DNA of 64,000 nucleotides from contig JACKEQ010000005.1 of assembly GCA_020632885.1 (NCBI GenBank), forward strand, positions 186,001-250,000, written 5' to 3'. Below the pieces are notes generated by a model. The model was given only the letters and a program-made list of their open reading frames with translations, was not told the origin of the DNA and did not search any database. A program made the translations under genes and the position numbers. Origin of the DNA: Alphaproteobacteria bacterium. GTDB taxonomy: Bacteria > Myxococcota_A > UBA796 > GCA-2862545. Shown here piece by piece: positions 1 to 8,750 of this stretch (the first letter of the stretch is position 1; each line of letters begins with the position of its first letter).

Positions 1-559
1 CCACGGTGCCCGGGCTCTTCGGGCCCTCCGAGGTGTACCAGCGCTCGGTCTCCTCCTGGGCGAGCTTGACCTCGCGCTTCGGGAAGGTCGGGTGCAGCGC
101 CACGTCGGCCATGAGGTCCAGCCCGACGTCCAGGTGCTCCAGCGGGACCTCCAGGGTCACCGAGGCGCTGTGGTTGCGCACGCCCGCCCGCACCTCCATG
201 TCGTTGAGGTCCTCGAGCTCCGACAGGGCCTTGGCGTCGTACTTCTCGCTCGCCACGCCCCAGAGGTCGGACATCAGGCCGATGACGTCGGGGTCGTGGG
301 CCTGCAGGTCCTGCGTGCCCCTCCACCAGTCCAGCTCCACGAACACGTCGCGGAGGCGTGCGACCCGGATGTGGTGCACCTCGAGCCCGTTGGCCAGGCG
401 GTGGACCTCCAGGTCCTCGAGGTCGAGCGGCACGGGCTCCTTCAGCGGCGGACGGCCCGAACGGTCCGGTCCCGCGGGGACCTCGACGGGGTCGGTCGCG
501 GCGGGGGTCGGCTCGGCGGTGTCCTCCGCCCACACGGGCGCGAGCAGGGCGAGGATCAT
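1..559 (-). CDS. M16-family peptidase-like protein, non-catalytic type (partial, 3' end outside window)
   Basis: Only the first ~186 codons are in the window; the gene runs off the left edge. The protein starts with a very short hydrophobic signal (MILALLAPVWA, then ED) followed by an acidic/proline linker, and from about residue 50 reads like an M16 N-terminal domain (LANGLEVHHIRV). Where active M16 enzymes carry HxxEH, this protein has GLMSDLWGVASEKYD, so the zinc site is missing. Its ATG overlaps the stop of the upstream M16 gene by four bases (ATGA). In the family, active and inactive subunits often come as adjacent genes and form a heterodimer; that is the likely role here. Periplasmic or surface location is inferred from the signal peptide. 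Confidence 0.75.
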   Translation of the reverse strand, partial: MILALLAPVWAEDTAEPTPAATDPVEVPAGPDRSGRPPLKEPVPLDLEDLEVHRLANGLEVHHIRVARLRDVFVELDWWRGTQDLQAHDPDVIGLMSDLWGVASEKYDAKALSELEDLNDMEVRAGVRNHSASVTLEVPLEHLDVGLDLMADVALHPTFPKREVKLAQEETERWYTSEGPKSPGTV

Positions 560-1890
560 GGGATCTCCACGTCGGTGGCGCCCTCGATGGCACCGTCGTC
601 TTCGCGCGGGACGATCGACAGCGTCGCCCGCTTCGTGGGGTTCAGGTACTGCGCCATCACGCGCTCGAGATCGGCGACGGTGACCGCCTCCACCTGCGCC
701 ATCTCGGCGGGCAGGCAGCTCGCCTCCCCCCGGAGCCGCAGGCAGTCGGTGAGCACCTCGGCCCGGCTCTCGAGACCCTCGATGGAGTCGAGCAGGTCGG
801 CCCGGTAGCCACGCTTGGCGCGCTCGAGCTCGGCCTCGGTGGGCGGCGCCTTGGTGACCTTCTTCAGCTCCTTGTCGACCTTCTTGAGGACCTTGGGCAG
901 CGTGAGGTCGTCGGTCTGCAGGTAGAGCAGGAAGTGCCCGCCGATCTCGGACACCGAGCTCCAGGCGCCCACGGTCGTGAGCACGGAGCGGTCGTAGTAG
1001 AGCGCGTCGTCCAGGCGGGTGCCGCGCCCGCCCGAGAGGAACGGACCGAGCAGCTCGAGGGCCGGCACGTCCTCGTGACCGTCGTGAACACCCGGGTACA
1101 TCACGATGAGCGTGCGGTCCTCCACGTCGTCCTGGACGCGGTGGTGGGCCACCGGAGGCTCGGGCAGCGCGGCGGGGGCGCGCGGCTCGGGGGGGCCGGT
1201 GTCCGGGACGTCGCCGAACCAGTGCTGCACGCGCTCCAGGGCCTCGGCGGTCTCGAAGTTGCCGACCAGCGTGAGCACCGCGTTGCGCGGCTTGTAGTGG
1301 CGTCGCCAGAAGTCCACCACGCCCTCGAGCTGGAAGCCCTCGACGTCCGCGATGGTGCCGATCACCGAGTGCTGGTAGCCGTGGCCGGACGGCCACCCGA
1401 CGATCTGCAGGGCGTCCCAGTCGCGTCCGTGGGGCTCCCCGAAGCCCTCGGCGCGCTCCTGGAGCACGACCTTCTGCTGGTTCTCGAGGTTGGCCTGGTC
1501 GAGCCCGGCGTCCAGGAAGCCCATCCGGTCGGACTCGAGCATCAGCGCCAGGTCCAGGGCGCCGCTCGGGAAGGTCATGTGGTACGCGGTCTCGTCCTCG
1601 GACGTGAACGCGTTGTTGTCGCCTCCCGCCGACGTCAGCCACTCGTCGAAGGCGTTGTTGGGCACGTTCGCCGAGCCCTCGAACATCAGGTGCTCGAAGA
1701 GGTGCGCGCACCCGTACTCCCCGGGCCGCTCGTCGCGCCCGCCCACGCCGTAGTGGATGTGCAGCGCGATGGTGTCGGTGGCGTGGTCTTCGGACAGCAC
1801 GACGCGCAGCCCGTTCGGGAGCACGTGGGTGGTGGCCTCCACCGCGAGGGGGTCGGCCGCCAGGGCGACGGACGCCAGGAGCAGGGTCAT
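556..1890 (-). CDS. M16-family zinc metallopeptidase (catalytic subunit)
   Basis: A 444-aa secreted insulinase/pitrilysin-type peptidase. The inverted zinc motif HLFEH sits at about residues 63-67 after the typical LPNGLRVVLSEDH and HYGVGGRDE segments, and LMLESDRM supplies the usual downstream glutamate region. A second M16-type domain follows (about residues 190-400, HYKPRNAVLTLVGNF). The chosen ATG has GGAGG seven bases upstream. The signal peptide is only about 11 residues (MTLLLASVALA, then ADP) with no basic residue. An in-frame upstream extension exists but lacks a ribosome site. It overlaps the next gene, an HxxEH-less paralogue, so the two are probably co-translated and form a heterodimer degrading peptides in the periplasm. 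Confidence 0.9.
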   Translation of the reverse strand: MTLLLASVALAADPLAVEATTHVLPNGLRVVLSEDHATDTIALHIHYGVGGRDERPGEYGCAHLFEHLMFEGSANVPNNAFDEWLTSAGGDNNAFTSEDETAYHMTFPSGALDLALMLESDRMGFLDAGLDQANLENQQKVVLQERAEGFGEPHGRDWDALQIVGWPSGHGYQHSVIGTIADVEGFQLEGVVDFWRRHYKPRNAVLTLVGNFETAEALERVQHWFGDVPDTGPPEPRAPAALPEPPVAHHRVQDDVEDRTLIVMYPGVHDGHEDVPALELLGPFLSGGRGTRLDDALYYDRSVLTTVGAWSSVSEIGGHFLLYLQTDDLTLPKVLKKVDKELKKVTKAPPTEAELERAKRGYRADLLDSIEGLESRAEVLTDCLRLRGEASCLPAEMAQVEAVTVADLERVMAQYLNPTKRATLSIVPREDDGAIEGATDVEIP

Positions 1891-1947
1891 CGGAACCTCC
1901 GGGCGCGAAGGATCGCAGACCCGCGCCACGTCCACAACCCGGCCCGA

Positions 1948-1982
1948 TTGGAGCGCGCGCACCAGGTTGGAGCGCGCGCACC
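1948..1982. repeat. Two tandem direct repeats in a divergent promoter region
   Basis: TTGGAGCGCGCGCACC occurs at 1948-1963 and again, identical, at 1967-1982, separated by AGG (period 19 bp). The repeat lies between the M16 gene (starts at 1890, minus) and the PDZ gene (starts at 2008, plus). It could be a tandem operator or a slippage duplication. Confidence 0.6.
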
Positions 1983-2007
1983 GAGGTCATTACCTTCCCG
2001 GGCAGAG

Positions 2008-2862
2008 ATGCACCTCCGACGCCGTCACCTCCTGCTCGCCGCCGCGCTGCTCGTGCTGCTCCTCGTCCCCGTGATCCTCGCGACCCGCGATCCGGGGGCA
2101 GGCCCACCGGCCGCCATCCCCGTGGCGACCGAGGCGCCCGAGCCCGTCGTCCGCTCCGTCGCAGGCCCACCGCCTGATGCCGACCCCGACGACCTCGTCG
2201 CGGAGGCCGCCGCCGGGACCTACGGGGTGGCCTACCGCAACCGTGTGTGCCGCGCCTGCAGGTCGGGCGCCATGGACGACCCCGGCTGCGCGCAGTGCCC
2301 CGAGGGCGAAGCGCCGCTGGGCCGCGTGGTGGTGGACATCGTGGACGAGCAGGGACGCCAGTACCCGCCCCACGAGACCTCCGTGCACGTCGACTGCTCG
2401 AACGCCGCCGTGATCACCAGCGGCCACATGGACCTCCCCGTGGGTCGGTGCGTGCTGAAGCCCGTGCGGGTGGACGGGCTGCTCGATGTCGTCGGCGACC
2501 CCGTCGAGGTCGAGGTCACCGAGGACGGCGAGCAGTACGTGCTCGTGGAGATCCCGAGCGCCCCCTGGGGCGCCGCAGGCGTGGACCTCGTCGGCGAGGG
2601 CGGGGAGGTCGTCGTGCGCGGTCTGATCCCCGGGACCGCCGCACACGACGCCATCCCCGCGGGCGCCCGGCTGCTCCAGGTCGACGGGGTCGACGTCGGC
2701 GGGCGGTCCGCCGCGGAGATCGCGCGCGAGCTGAACGGGCCCGTGGGCAGCACGGTGAGCGTGCGCTTCGAGCACCCGGACACGGGCGAGGCCGTGCAGG
2801 TCGAGATCCCCCGCTCGCGCCTCGACAACGCGGTGGTCGACCCGCACATGGTGCCCGGGTGA
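2008..2862 (+). CDS. Membrane-anchored PDZ-domain protein with a CxxC pair
   Basis: A 284-aa protein. Residues 1-25 are a basic start (MHLRRRH) followed by one hydrophobic segment, giving either a signal anchor or a long signal peptide. A low-complexity Pro/Ala/Glu linker follows, then a C-x2-C-x9-C-x2-C cluster (VCRACRSGAMDDPGCAQC, about residues 81-96) that could bind zinc or form disulfides. A C-terminal PDZ domain covers about residues 195-275 (VVVRGLIPGTAAHDAIPAGARLL). PDZ domains bind protein C-termini in envelope proteases and secretion systems; no catalytic domain is present. It overlaps the VanW gene by four bases (GTGA), so the two are co-expressed. The ATG is preceded by a weak GGCAGAG. 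Confidence 0.8.
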   Translation: MHLRRRHLLLAAALLVLLLVPVILATRDPGAGPPAAIPVATEAPEPVVRSVAGPPPDADPDDLVAEAAAGTYGVAYRNRVCRACRSGAMDDPGCAQCPEGEAPLGRVVVDIVDEQGRQYPPHETSVHVDCSNAAVITSGHMDLPVGRCVLKPVRVDGLLDVVGDPVEVEVTEDGEQYVLVEIPSAPWGAAGVDLVGEGGEVVVRGLIPGTAAHDAIPAGARLLQVDGVDVGGRSAAEIARELNGPVGSTVSVRFEHPDTGEAVQVEIPRSRLDNAVVDPHMVPG

Positions 2863-3686
2863 AGCCCCTCGTCCCCCGACCGCCGGGCCCGCTGCACCGG
2901 AAGGCCCGGGAGGTCGTGCCGTTCGCCGTGCGTTCCGGGGTCTTCCGGCTCCCCCACGTGCTCCGCTGGCTCCGGGACCGCGGCGGGCCCGAGCGCGCCG
3001 AGCCCGTCGGGGTGGTCGTCTGCGAGCGCTCGAGCCCGATGCGGCGGCCGGGCACCACGTACGCAGAGGCCCTCCAGGCCGCCAAGGAGGCCAACGTCGC
3101 CCGGGTGGCCCGCGCGCTCCACGGGGTGCGGGTGCCACCGGGCGGTGTGCTCTCCTGGCACGCCACCATCGGGCCCCCGCTGCGGTTCCGTGGCTTCGCG
3201 CCGGGCCCCGAGCTCCACGACGGCGTGCTCGCGACCGGAGCGGGCGGCGGGGCCTGCCAGGTCGCGAACCTGCTGTTCTGGCTGGGGGCCCACGCGGGCA
3301 TGGAGGTCGTGGAGCGCCACCGGCACGGCCTCGACCTGTTCCCCGACGACCGCCGCGACGTCCCCTTCGGGTGTGGAGCCACGGTGTTCTACCCGCACAG
3401 CGATCTGGTGCTCGCCAACCCGCACGGCACGGGGCTGCGCTTCGCGTTCGTCCGCGACGGCGCCGACATCGTGGGCCGGGTGCTGGCCGAGGACCCGCTC
3501 CCCCGCACCTACCGGCTCGAGGAGCGCGACCACCGCTTCTTCCGGCGCGACGGGGAGGTCTGGCGCGCCAACGCCATCCACCGCGTGGCCACCGACGCGT
3601 CGGGGGCCACCACCGACACGCTGCTCGTCGACAACCTCGCCCGCGTGACATACCCCGTGCCGTCCGAACGCCTGGAGGCTCCGTGA
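2859..3686 (+). CDS. VanW-family protein
   Basis: A 275-aa protein recognised as VanW-like by RPGTTYAEALQAAKEANV, then VPPGGVLSWHATIGPPLRFRGF, the GGGACQVANLLFWLGAHAGMEVVERHRHG core, and FGCGATVFYP. VanW proteins are found beside some glycopeptide-resistance operons and widely elsewhere; their biochemical role is unknown. There is no signal peptide. The GTG start overlaps the upstream PDZ gene's stop (GTGA), and the stop overlaps the next gene in the same way, so three genes form a translationally coupled unit. Nothing nearby suggests glycopeptide resistance; an envelope-related role is only inferred. Confidence 0.85.
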   Translation: MKPLVPRPPGPLHRKAREVVPFAVRSGVFRLPHVLRWLRDRGGPERAEPVGVVVCERSSPMRRPGTTYAEALQAAKEANVARVARALHGVRVPPGGVLSWHATIGPPLRFRGFAPGPELHDGVLATGAGGGACQVANLLFWLGAHAGMEVVERHRHGLDLFPDDRRDVPFGCGATVFYPHSDLVLANPHGTGLRFAFVRDGADIVGRVLAEDPLPRTYRLEERDHRFFRRDGEVWRANAIHRVATDASGATTDTLLVDNLARVTYPVPSERLEAP

Positions 3687-5116
3687 TCTTCGCCGTGCTC
3701 GCCGCCTGTGGTCTCACCGGGGGAGACGCGCCCGTCACCCCGGCCGCCCCGGGTCCCGCAGCGGCCGCTCCGAAGCAGGCCGCTCCCGCCGCGCCCGCCG
3801 CGAAGCCCGCACCCCGCGGCAAGCCGCTGGCCGCGCTCGTGGCCACCTCCGGCAACGCAGAGCCGCTCATGGACGGCGACGTGAAGTCCACCTGGAAGCC
3901 CTACGGCGACCACGCCAACGAGGGTGTGCTCTTCCGCTTCGAGGAGCCCACGTCGATCACGGGCTTCACCCTCGTGAGCTGCGGACCCGGCCAGGCCGTG
4001 TTCACGACGTACCTCGACGGCGTCCAGGTGGAGGGCGACATCGCCATCGCCCTCGAGAACGGCCTCTTCCGCGGTGAGCCCCGCGAGGTGCGCTCCGTGT
4101 TCCTCAAGGTCGAGACCTGGGCGCCGGACGCCTGTCTCGGCGAGGTCCGCTTCGAGGGCGCGGAGGTCGCTCCCCCGCGCACCGTGCTCGCCACCGTCAC
4201 GGCCAGCAGCGAGCTCGAGCCCGTCGCGGCCTACCGGTCCCAGTACCTGTTCGACTCCCGCCTCGACTTCGGGTGGGTCGAGGGGGCGAAGGACCTCGGT
4301 GTGGGCGAGTGGGTCCAGGCCGAGCTCGGCCGTCCCGTGGAGGTCCACGCCCTCGAGCTCTGGAACGGCTACCAGCGGTCCGAGGACCACTTCCAGAAGA
4401 ACGCGCGCGCGAAGCGCATCGCCATCGTCACCGACGGCGGGCGGGTCGAGGTGGACGTGCCCGACACCATGGGCCCGAGCAAGCTCCCGCTCCCCGCACC
4501 CGTCACCACCGGGAAGATCCGCATCGAGATCCTCGAGGCCACGCCGGGCACGAAGTACAGCGACCTCGTGCTCACGGAGGCCCGCGTGTGGGACGGCGAG
4601 GGGCCCCTCGCGTTCACGACACCCATGAAGCAGATGGCGTTCGGGGTGCTCACACGCGCGCGCGGCACCCACCTGGAGCGCATGATCGACTACCTGCTCG
4701 TGAGCACCTGCTCGCCCAACAAGCAGCTCAAGATCCGCTCCAACTCGAGCTTCGTCTGGTGGGTGACGAACGCCGAGGTCTCCGAGGTGTTCGACGGAGC
4801 CTGGGTGTTCCGCGACAGCGACGCGAAGGGCACGGGCATCCAGCTCTACGGCCGTCGGCACCGCACCACCGAGGACTGGTCGCCCTACGGCTCCGGCGGG
4901 GTCGAGGAGACCGTGCGGGTGGCTGGCGGGAAGCCCGTGTTCACGAGGGCCTCGCAGGTCGACGCCGCCACGTGGGACAAGGGCATGGCCGCCGTTCAGA
5001 AGGCGTACGACGAGCCGTGCGAGATGAGCTGGGCGGAGGCGAAGGAGAAGGACGCCATCCTCGTGGTGGGCGACGCCTTCACCGACGTGCTCGTGAAGGA
5101 TCCCTCCCGCGGGTGA
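3683..5116 (+). CDS. Discoidin / NADase-type glycan-binding-like lipoprotein
   Basis: A 477-aa exported protein. The GTG start overlaps the VanW stop. The N-terminus MIFAVLAACGL contains a lipobox (LAAC) after only eight residues and no Lys or Arg, an unusually short lipoprotein signal. An Ala/Pro linker follows. Two beta-rich domains resemble F5/8-type C or NADase-type glycan-binding modules: about residues 50-155, with ATSGNAEPLMDGDVKSTWKP, and about residues 165-310, with SSELEPVAAYRSQYLFDSRL and LELWNGYQRSEDHFQKNARAKR. A C-terminal unknown domain (about 315-475) follows. It may bind cell-wall or surface glycans. Its last 38 bp overlap the convergent neighbour. Confidence 0.65.
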   Translation: MIFAVLAACGLTGGDAPVTPAAPGPAAAAPKQAAPAAPAAKPAPRGKPLAALVATSGNAEPLMDGDVKSTWKPYGDHANEGVLFRFEEPTSITGFTLVSCGPGQAVFTTYLDGVQVEGDIAIALENGLFRGEPREVRSVFLKVETWAPDACLGEVRFEGAEVAPPRTVLATVTASSELEPVAAYRSQYLFDSRLDFGWVEGAKDLGVGEWVQAELGRPVEVHALELWNGYQRSEDHFQKNARAKRIAIVTDGGRVEVDVPDTMGPSKLPLPAPVTTGKIRIEILEATPGTKYSDLVLTEARVWDGEGPLAFTTPMKQMAFGVLTRARGTHLERMIDYLLVSTCSPNKQLKIRSNSSFVWWVTNAEVSEVFDGAWVFRDSDAKGTGIQLYGRRHRTTEDWSPYGSGGVEETVRVAGGKPVFTRASQVDAATWDKGMAAVQKAYDEPCEMSWAEAKEKDAILVVGDAFTDVLVKDPSRG

Positions 5117-6485
5117 GGGCTGCCGGGCGCACCCGGGAGGGGTTGCGCCAGCTCGTGATCCGCGCCTCCAGATCGGGGTCGCCGCCGGCCAGCGCCCGCG
5201 CGCGGAAGGCCAGCCAGACGTCCTCGCGGACGTACGCGTAGTCCGCGTCCAGGGTGACCCGGTCGGGAGCCCCGTGGGCCACCCACTCGCTCCCCCGGAT
5301 CCCCCAGACGATCCGGCCCACACGGGTCGGATCGAGGTCGGGCTCCGGTGCCCACGCCATGGCCTCCCGGCCCGTGCGGTGGTCGTACAGGAAGTTGATG
5401 CCCTGGTGGGCCACCACGAGCTCGGGCAGCGGCCGGGGCACCGCGGCGATCAGCGCCTCGTAGCGGTCGTACGGGGGGAGGTCGTCGGGGTCGACACCCG
5501 TGGGCGCGAGGAGCAGCGCGAAGGGGGCCAGCCAGCCCGCGGCCCGGGGGAGACGGTCGAGCGGCGTGGCCTGCACGAGCAGCGGGGCCGCCAGGAGGGG
5601 CGCCACGAGGGCCAGGCGGTAGCCGAGGTCGAGGGTGTCCGTGGCGTACACGGGGGCCAGGGAGACCACCAGGAGCGCCGTCGCCATGGCCGTGGACGGC
5701 CGTCCCCGACCGGTGACGAGGAGGAAAGCCCCCGCGAGCAGCCCGCCCCACGCGAGGGTGAGCTCGACCTGCTCGACCGGATGGAAGGCCCGGAGACCGA
5801 AGTACGCGAAGGGCGACAGACCCCCCACCCCGAGCTGCCCCTGGAGACGGAAGGTGTCGCCGAGCCCGAGCAGGCCGGGCAGCACCGGCCCCAGGAGCGC
5901 GAGGACCAGCCCGACGACGAACAGGCCGGCCCACGCGGTGCGATCGAGGCGGGACGACACGGCCCACACCACGAGGGCCACACACGCCCACACCGCGCCG
6001 AGCCGATGGGCGGTGACGAGCAGGAGCACGGCAGGCACGGCCCCCCAGCGCGCCCGCCCCTGACGGTCGGCAGCCGCGCAGAGCAGCAGCCAGGGTGCCG
6101 CGATGCCGAGGTTCTTGGGGAAGTCGGCGGCGAGGTGGGTCAGCGCGGGTGAGGCGGCCATCCAGGTCGCGAGCGCCAGCCCGGCGCGCGGGGACGCCGC
6201 GGATCCCGCGAGCCAGCCGGCCGGGACGGCGAGAGCCACGAGGGCCAGCGCCGCGAGCTTCGTCGCGAGCACCGGGTCACCGAGGCTCCCGAACAGGCCG
6301 TGCAGCGCGAACACCCAGCTCGTGTCGGGGACATGGAGGTGCCCGCGGGCCACGAGGTCCTCGGTCTGGACGACGTAGTAGTAGCCGTCGGTGCCGAGCG
6401 GGTGCGGGGTGGCGAGGAAGGTCGGGAGGCGGACGAGCACGGCCAGCAGGGCCAGCACGCCGACCCCGGCGACGTCCCGTCTCAC
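5079..6485 (-). CDS. Polytopic membrane protein, GT-C glycosyltransferase-like
   Basis: A 468-aa protein with roughly ten hydrophobic segments. After the first membrane helix comes GTDGYYYVVQTEDLVARGHLHV, which resembles the acidic-aromatic first loop of GT-C (lipid-linked sugar) glycosyltransferases. The C-terminal ~110 residues are soluble. A role in sugar transfer outside the cytoplasmic membrane is plausible but not proven; it could be another multi-pass enzyme. The start is GTG, overlapping the upstream gene's stop (GTGA), so it is coupled to the HExxH protein before it. Its 3' end overlaps the convergent lipoprotein gene by 38 bp. Confidence 0.6.
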   Translation of the reverse strand: MRRDVAGVGVLALLAVLVRLPTFLATPHPLGTDGYYYVVQTEDLVARGHLHVPDTSWVFALHGLFGSLGDPVLATKLAALALVALAVPAGWLAGSAASPRAGLALATWMAASPALTHLAADFPKNLGIAAPWLLLCAAADRQGRARWGAVPAVLLLVTAHRLGAVWACVALVVWAVSSRLDRTAWAGLFVVGLVLALLGPVLPGLLGLGDTFRLQGQLGVGGLSPFAYFGLRAFHPVEQVELTLAWGGLLAGAFLLVTGRGRPSTAMATALLVVSLAPVYATDTLDLGYRLALVAPLLAAPLLVQATPLDRLPRAAGWLAPFALLLAPTGVDPDDLPPYDRYEALIAAVPRPLPELVVAHQGINFLYDHRTGREAMAWAPEPDLDPTRVGRIVWGIRGSEWVAHGAPDRVTLDADYAYVREDVWLAFRARALAGGDPDLEARITSWRNPSRVRPAALTRGRDPSRARR

Positions 6486-8116
6486 AGCGGGAAGACGGAC
6501 GGCCGCATCACCCCGTGGGCCAGGAGGGCGGGCGCGACATCGGGCACGCCGCCGTCCAGGAGCACGTCCGCATCGGCCGGATCCACCTCGAGCATCACGA
6601 GCTCGCCCTCGAAGCGTCCCACCACGAGCGCCCAGGGAGCCCCGGGAGGTGCGGGGGACAGCTCCAGCCGGTCGTCCACGAGGTGTCCCCCCACGCTGCC
6701 CTTCTCGATGGCCTCGGCGGCGGCGAGCACGTCGTGGTCGGCACGGAGCACGCGGGTGCCGCTGCAGAGCACGGGATCGGCGCCCTCCTCCCCCAGGCGC
6801 ACGCGCAGCGGGTCCTCCCGGGCCGCGCGCACGGCCGTCTCGAACTCCGCGAGCGGCGCCAGGGCCGGGTGGTGCTCGCGCATCCAGCGCGCGAAGCGGT
6901 CGCCGAGGGGCTCCCGGACGGGCGGATCATCGAAGCCGGTGAGGTCGACGCCTACGTCCTCGGCGAGCTCCATGACGAGCGGGCACACCGACCGCAGCCC
7001 CTCCGCGACCTGCGCGTGGGAGCGCCCGTGGGCCCCGAGGGGGTAGCCCACGCCGAACATCGCCTCCGGGGGCGGCAGCACCACCTCCTGCTCGAGGGCC
7101 GTGTAGCCCGCGATCACGGCGTCGATGGGCCCCTCGCGGAGCTGGTCGACCAGGGCCTCGAGAGACGCTGCCGTGGACCCCTCGCACTCCTCGCGCACGG
7201 TGAGCAGCCGGAAGGCGAGGTCCTGCCGGATCCAGCGGTCGCGACCCGCCGCGGCGGACGGGACCAGCGGGGCGAGCGGCTCGCCGAGGGCCAGCGCCCG
7301 CGCGACGGCGACCACCCGGGCCTCCAGGGCGTCCAGGTCGGCGCTCCAGCCGCCTCCCTCGACCAGGAAGGGCTCGAGGCGCTCCATGGCCTCCGAGCCG
7401 AGCCGGAGGTGGTGGGACTCCGCGTAGGCCAGGCCGTCCGAGCAGAGGTCCAGGCTCCCGAACCGGTGCGGGACGGGCCGGCCCTCCCGGCGGGTGCGGG
7501 CGACCGCGGCGAGCTCGGCGTCCAGGAAACGACCCGCGTCCTCCGCGAACCGCCGGTCGTCGCGCGTGATCGGACGCGTGGCGGCGGCCTCCTCGCACGC
7601 CGGGCAGTGCTCGCGGAACAGGGGCCCTCCGCCGGCGTGCACCGGGCAGCGCGCGAGCCCGATCTCGTCGAGGAAGTAGTAGAGCACCACGGGCAGGAGC
7701 TCGGCGAGCCGGCCGGCCGTCGCGTGGAAGAGGCGCGGGGCGCCGGCGCGCCAGGCGAACCCCACGAGGCCGTGGCAGAGCTCGTGGGTGCTCCACTTGC
7801 CGCGGTGGCCCGGGTGGAAGCCGCCGATCATCAGATCGTGCCGGAAGCTCTGGTACTTCGGCTCCGGCAGCACACCGTCGTCCCACCGGGGCGCCTCCGC
7901 AGCGTCCTCCTGGCCCGGGAGCACCCAGCCGGCCGGGACGTCCAGGGGGTAGCGGTGCTCGAAGTGGAAGAGGAACAGGCCGTCCGCCGCGGCGAGCGCG
8001 CCCACCCGCGCCGCTGCGGGGCTCCGGAGCACATCGCGGACCGGCGCGCCGTCGGGGTGCGGCCCGTCGGGGCGGGGAGCTGCGAGGGACGCGAGCACGT
8101 CGTCGGGATTCCACAT
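6482..8116 (-). CDS. Unknown protein with HExxH zinc motif and a CxxH/HCxxC cluster
   Basis: A 544-aa soluble protein, family not recognised. STHELCHGLVGF (H111-E-L-C-H115) is an HExxH zinc-protease signature, and a glutamate-rich stretch about 100 residues later (LAYAESHHL) could give a third ligand. A compact Cys/His cluster lies at about residues 157-174 (CPVH, then HCPAC), suggesting a structural zinc. There is no signal peptide, so it is predicted cytoplasmic. The ATG has no Shine-Dalgarno; a TTAGAC -10-like box lies eight bases upstream, suggesting leaderless translation. It is followed by, and overlaps, the GT-C-like membrane protein. Enzymatic activity is inferred from the motif only. 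Confidence 0.65.
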   Translation of the reverse strand: MWNPDDVLASLAAPRPDGPHPDGAPVRDVLRSPAAARVGALAAADGLFLFHFEHRYPLDVPAGWVLPGQEDAAEAPRWDDGVLPEPKYQSFRHDLMIGGFHPGHRGKWSTHELCHGLVGFAWRAGAPRLFHATAGRLAELLPVVLYYFLDEIGLARCPVHAGGGPLFREHCPACEEAAATRPITRDDRRFAEDAGRFLDAELAAVARTRREGRPVPHRFGSLDLCSDGLAYAESHHLRLGSEAMERLEPFLVEGGGWSADLDALEARVVAVARALALGEPLAPLVPSAAAGRDRWIRQDLAFRLLTVREECEGSTAASLEALVDQLREGPIDAVIAGYTALEQEVVLPPPEAMFGVGYPLGAHGRSHAQVAEGLRSVCPLVMELAEDVGVDLTGFDDPPVREPLGDRFARWMREHHPALAPLAEFETAVRAAREDPLRVRLGEEGADPVLCSGTRVLRADHDVLAAAEAIEKGSVGGHLVDDRLELSPAPPGAPWALVVGRFEGELVMLEVDPADADVLLDGGVPDVAPALLAHGVMRPSVFPL

Positions 8117-8124
8117 GGCGGCGT

Positions 8125-8130
8125 GTCTAA
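8125..8130 (-). promoter_or_regulatory. Possible -10 box (TTAGAC), near-leaderless start
   Basis: TTAGAC on the minus strand ends eight bases before the ATG at 8116, in non-coding sequence. No Shine-Dalgarno is seen. No clear -35 box can be made out. Confidence 0.35.
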
Positions 8131-8219
8131 CCGTCCCTCACCTCCGTGGAATAGACTCCCGGGACCCGACGTTGGCCATGCGTCGTGATGGGCGCGCTCG
8201 CCCGCCCGTGGAGACCCAG

Positions 8220-8735
8220 ATGTTCTTCCTGCTCGCGTCGCTGCCCGCCCTCGCCGGCGACATGGAGATCACCGTGACGGATCCGTCGGTGATCGAGGTC
8301 CAGCTCGCCTGCACGGGCCAGACCGTGAAGGCGCCCGTGGTGGGTGGCGTGGCGAAGTTCACGGGGTCGCTCCAGGACTGCTCGGTGTCGATGGTGAGCA
8401 CGATCGGCCGCATCGACAGCAACGACAAGTACACCTGCGATCGCACGGGCTGCTCGCGCAACGCCATCGAGAACCGCGCCATGGGCGACGCGCCGGGCCG
8501 CGTGACCATCGTGCTCACCGACAACAGCACGCAGCTGCTCGAGCTCTCCTGCCCCAGCGGCTACCGGGAGCGCGCCCCGGTGCTCACGAACACGGCCGTC
8601 TTCGAGGGGGTCCCGGGCTTCGAGGACTGCGATCTGTGGTGGAAGAACGCAGCGCCGGGCAAGGGCCGGAAGATCCGCCCCGGTACGTGGTACTGCCAGA
8701 ACAACAAGGGCACCGGCGTCTGCCGCCGCCAGTGA
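8220..8735 (+). CDS. Small secreted cysteine-rich protein, unknown function
   Basis: A 171-aa protein beginning with a 12-residue hydrophobic signal (MFFLLASLPALA, then GD). The mature part has about eight cysteines spread as likely disulfide pairs, two similar halves beginning VQLACTGQTVKAPVVGGVAKF and LELSCPSGYRERAPVLTNTAVF, and a basic C-terminus. The two halves look like an internal duplication of a beta-rich Cys module. GGAG lies seven bases before the ATG; an upstream in-frame ATG (8178) lacks one. No family recognised. A periplasmic or extracellular location is inferred. Confidence 0.65.
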   Translation: MFFLLASLPALAGDMEITVTDPSVIEVQLACTGQTVKAPVVGGVAKFTGSLQDCSVSMVSTIGRIDSNDKYTCDRTGCSRNAIENRAMGDAPGRVTIVLTDNSTQLLELSCPSGYRERAPVLTNTAVFEGVPGFEDCDLWWKNAAPGKGRKIRPGTWYCQNNKGTGVCRRQ

Positions 8736-8750
8736 GCTCCGGGCAGGACG

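Noticed and set aside
3371..3682. N-terminal extension of the glycan-binding lipoprotein over the VanW gene
   Set aside because: The extension is out of frame with VanW and His/Arg-rich; GTG at 3683 gives a GTGA overlap and a lipobox.
2859..3686. VanW gene as part of a vancomycin-resistance cluster
   Set aside because: No vanS/R/H/A/X-type gene is nearby, and the organism appears Gram-negative; VanW-family proteins occur widely without resistance.
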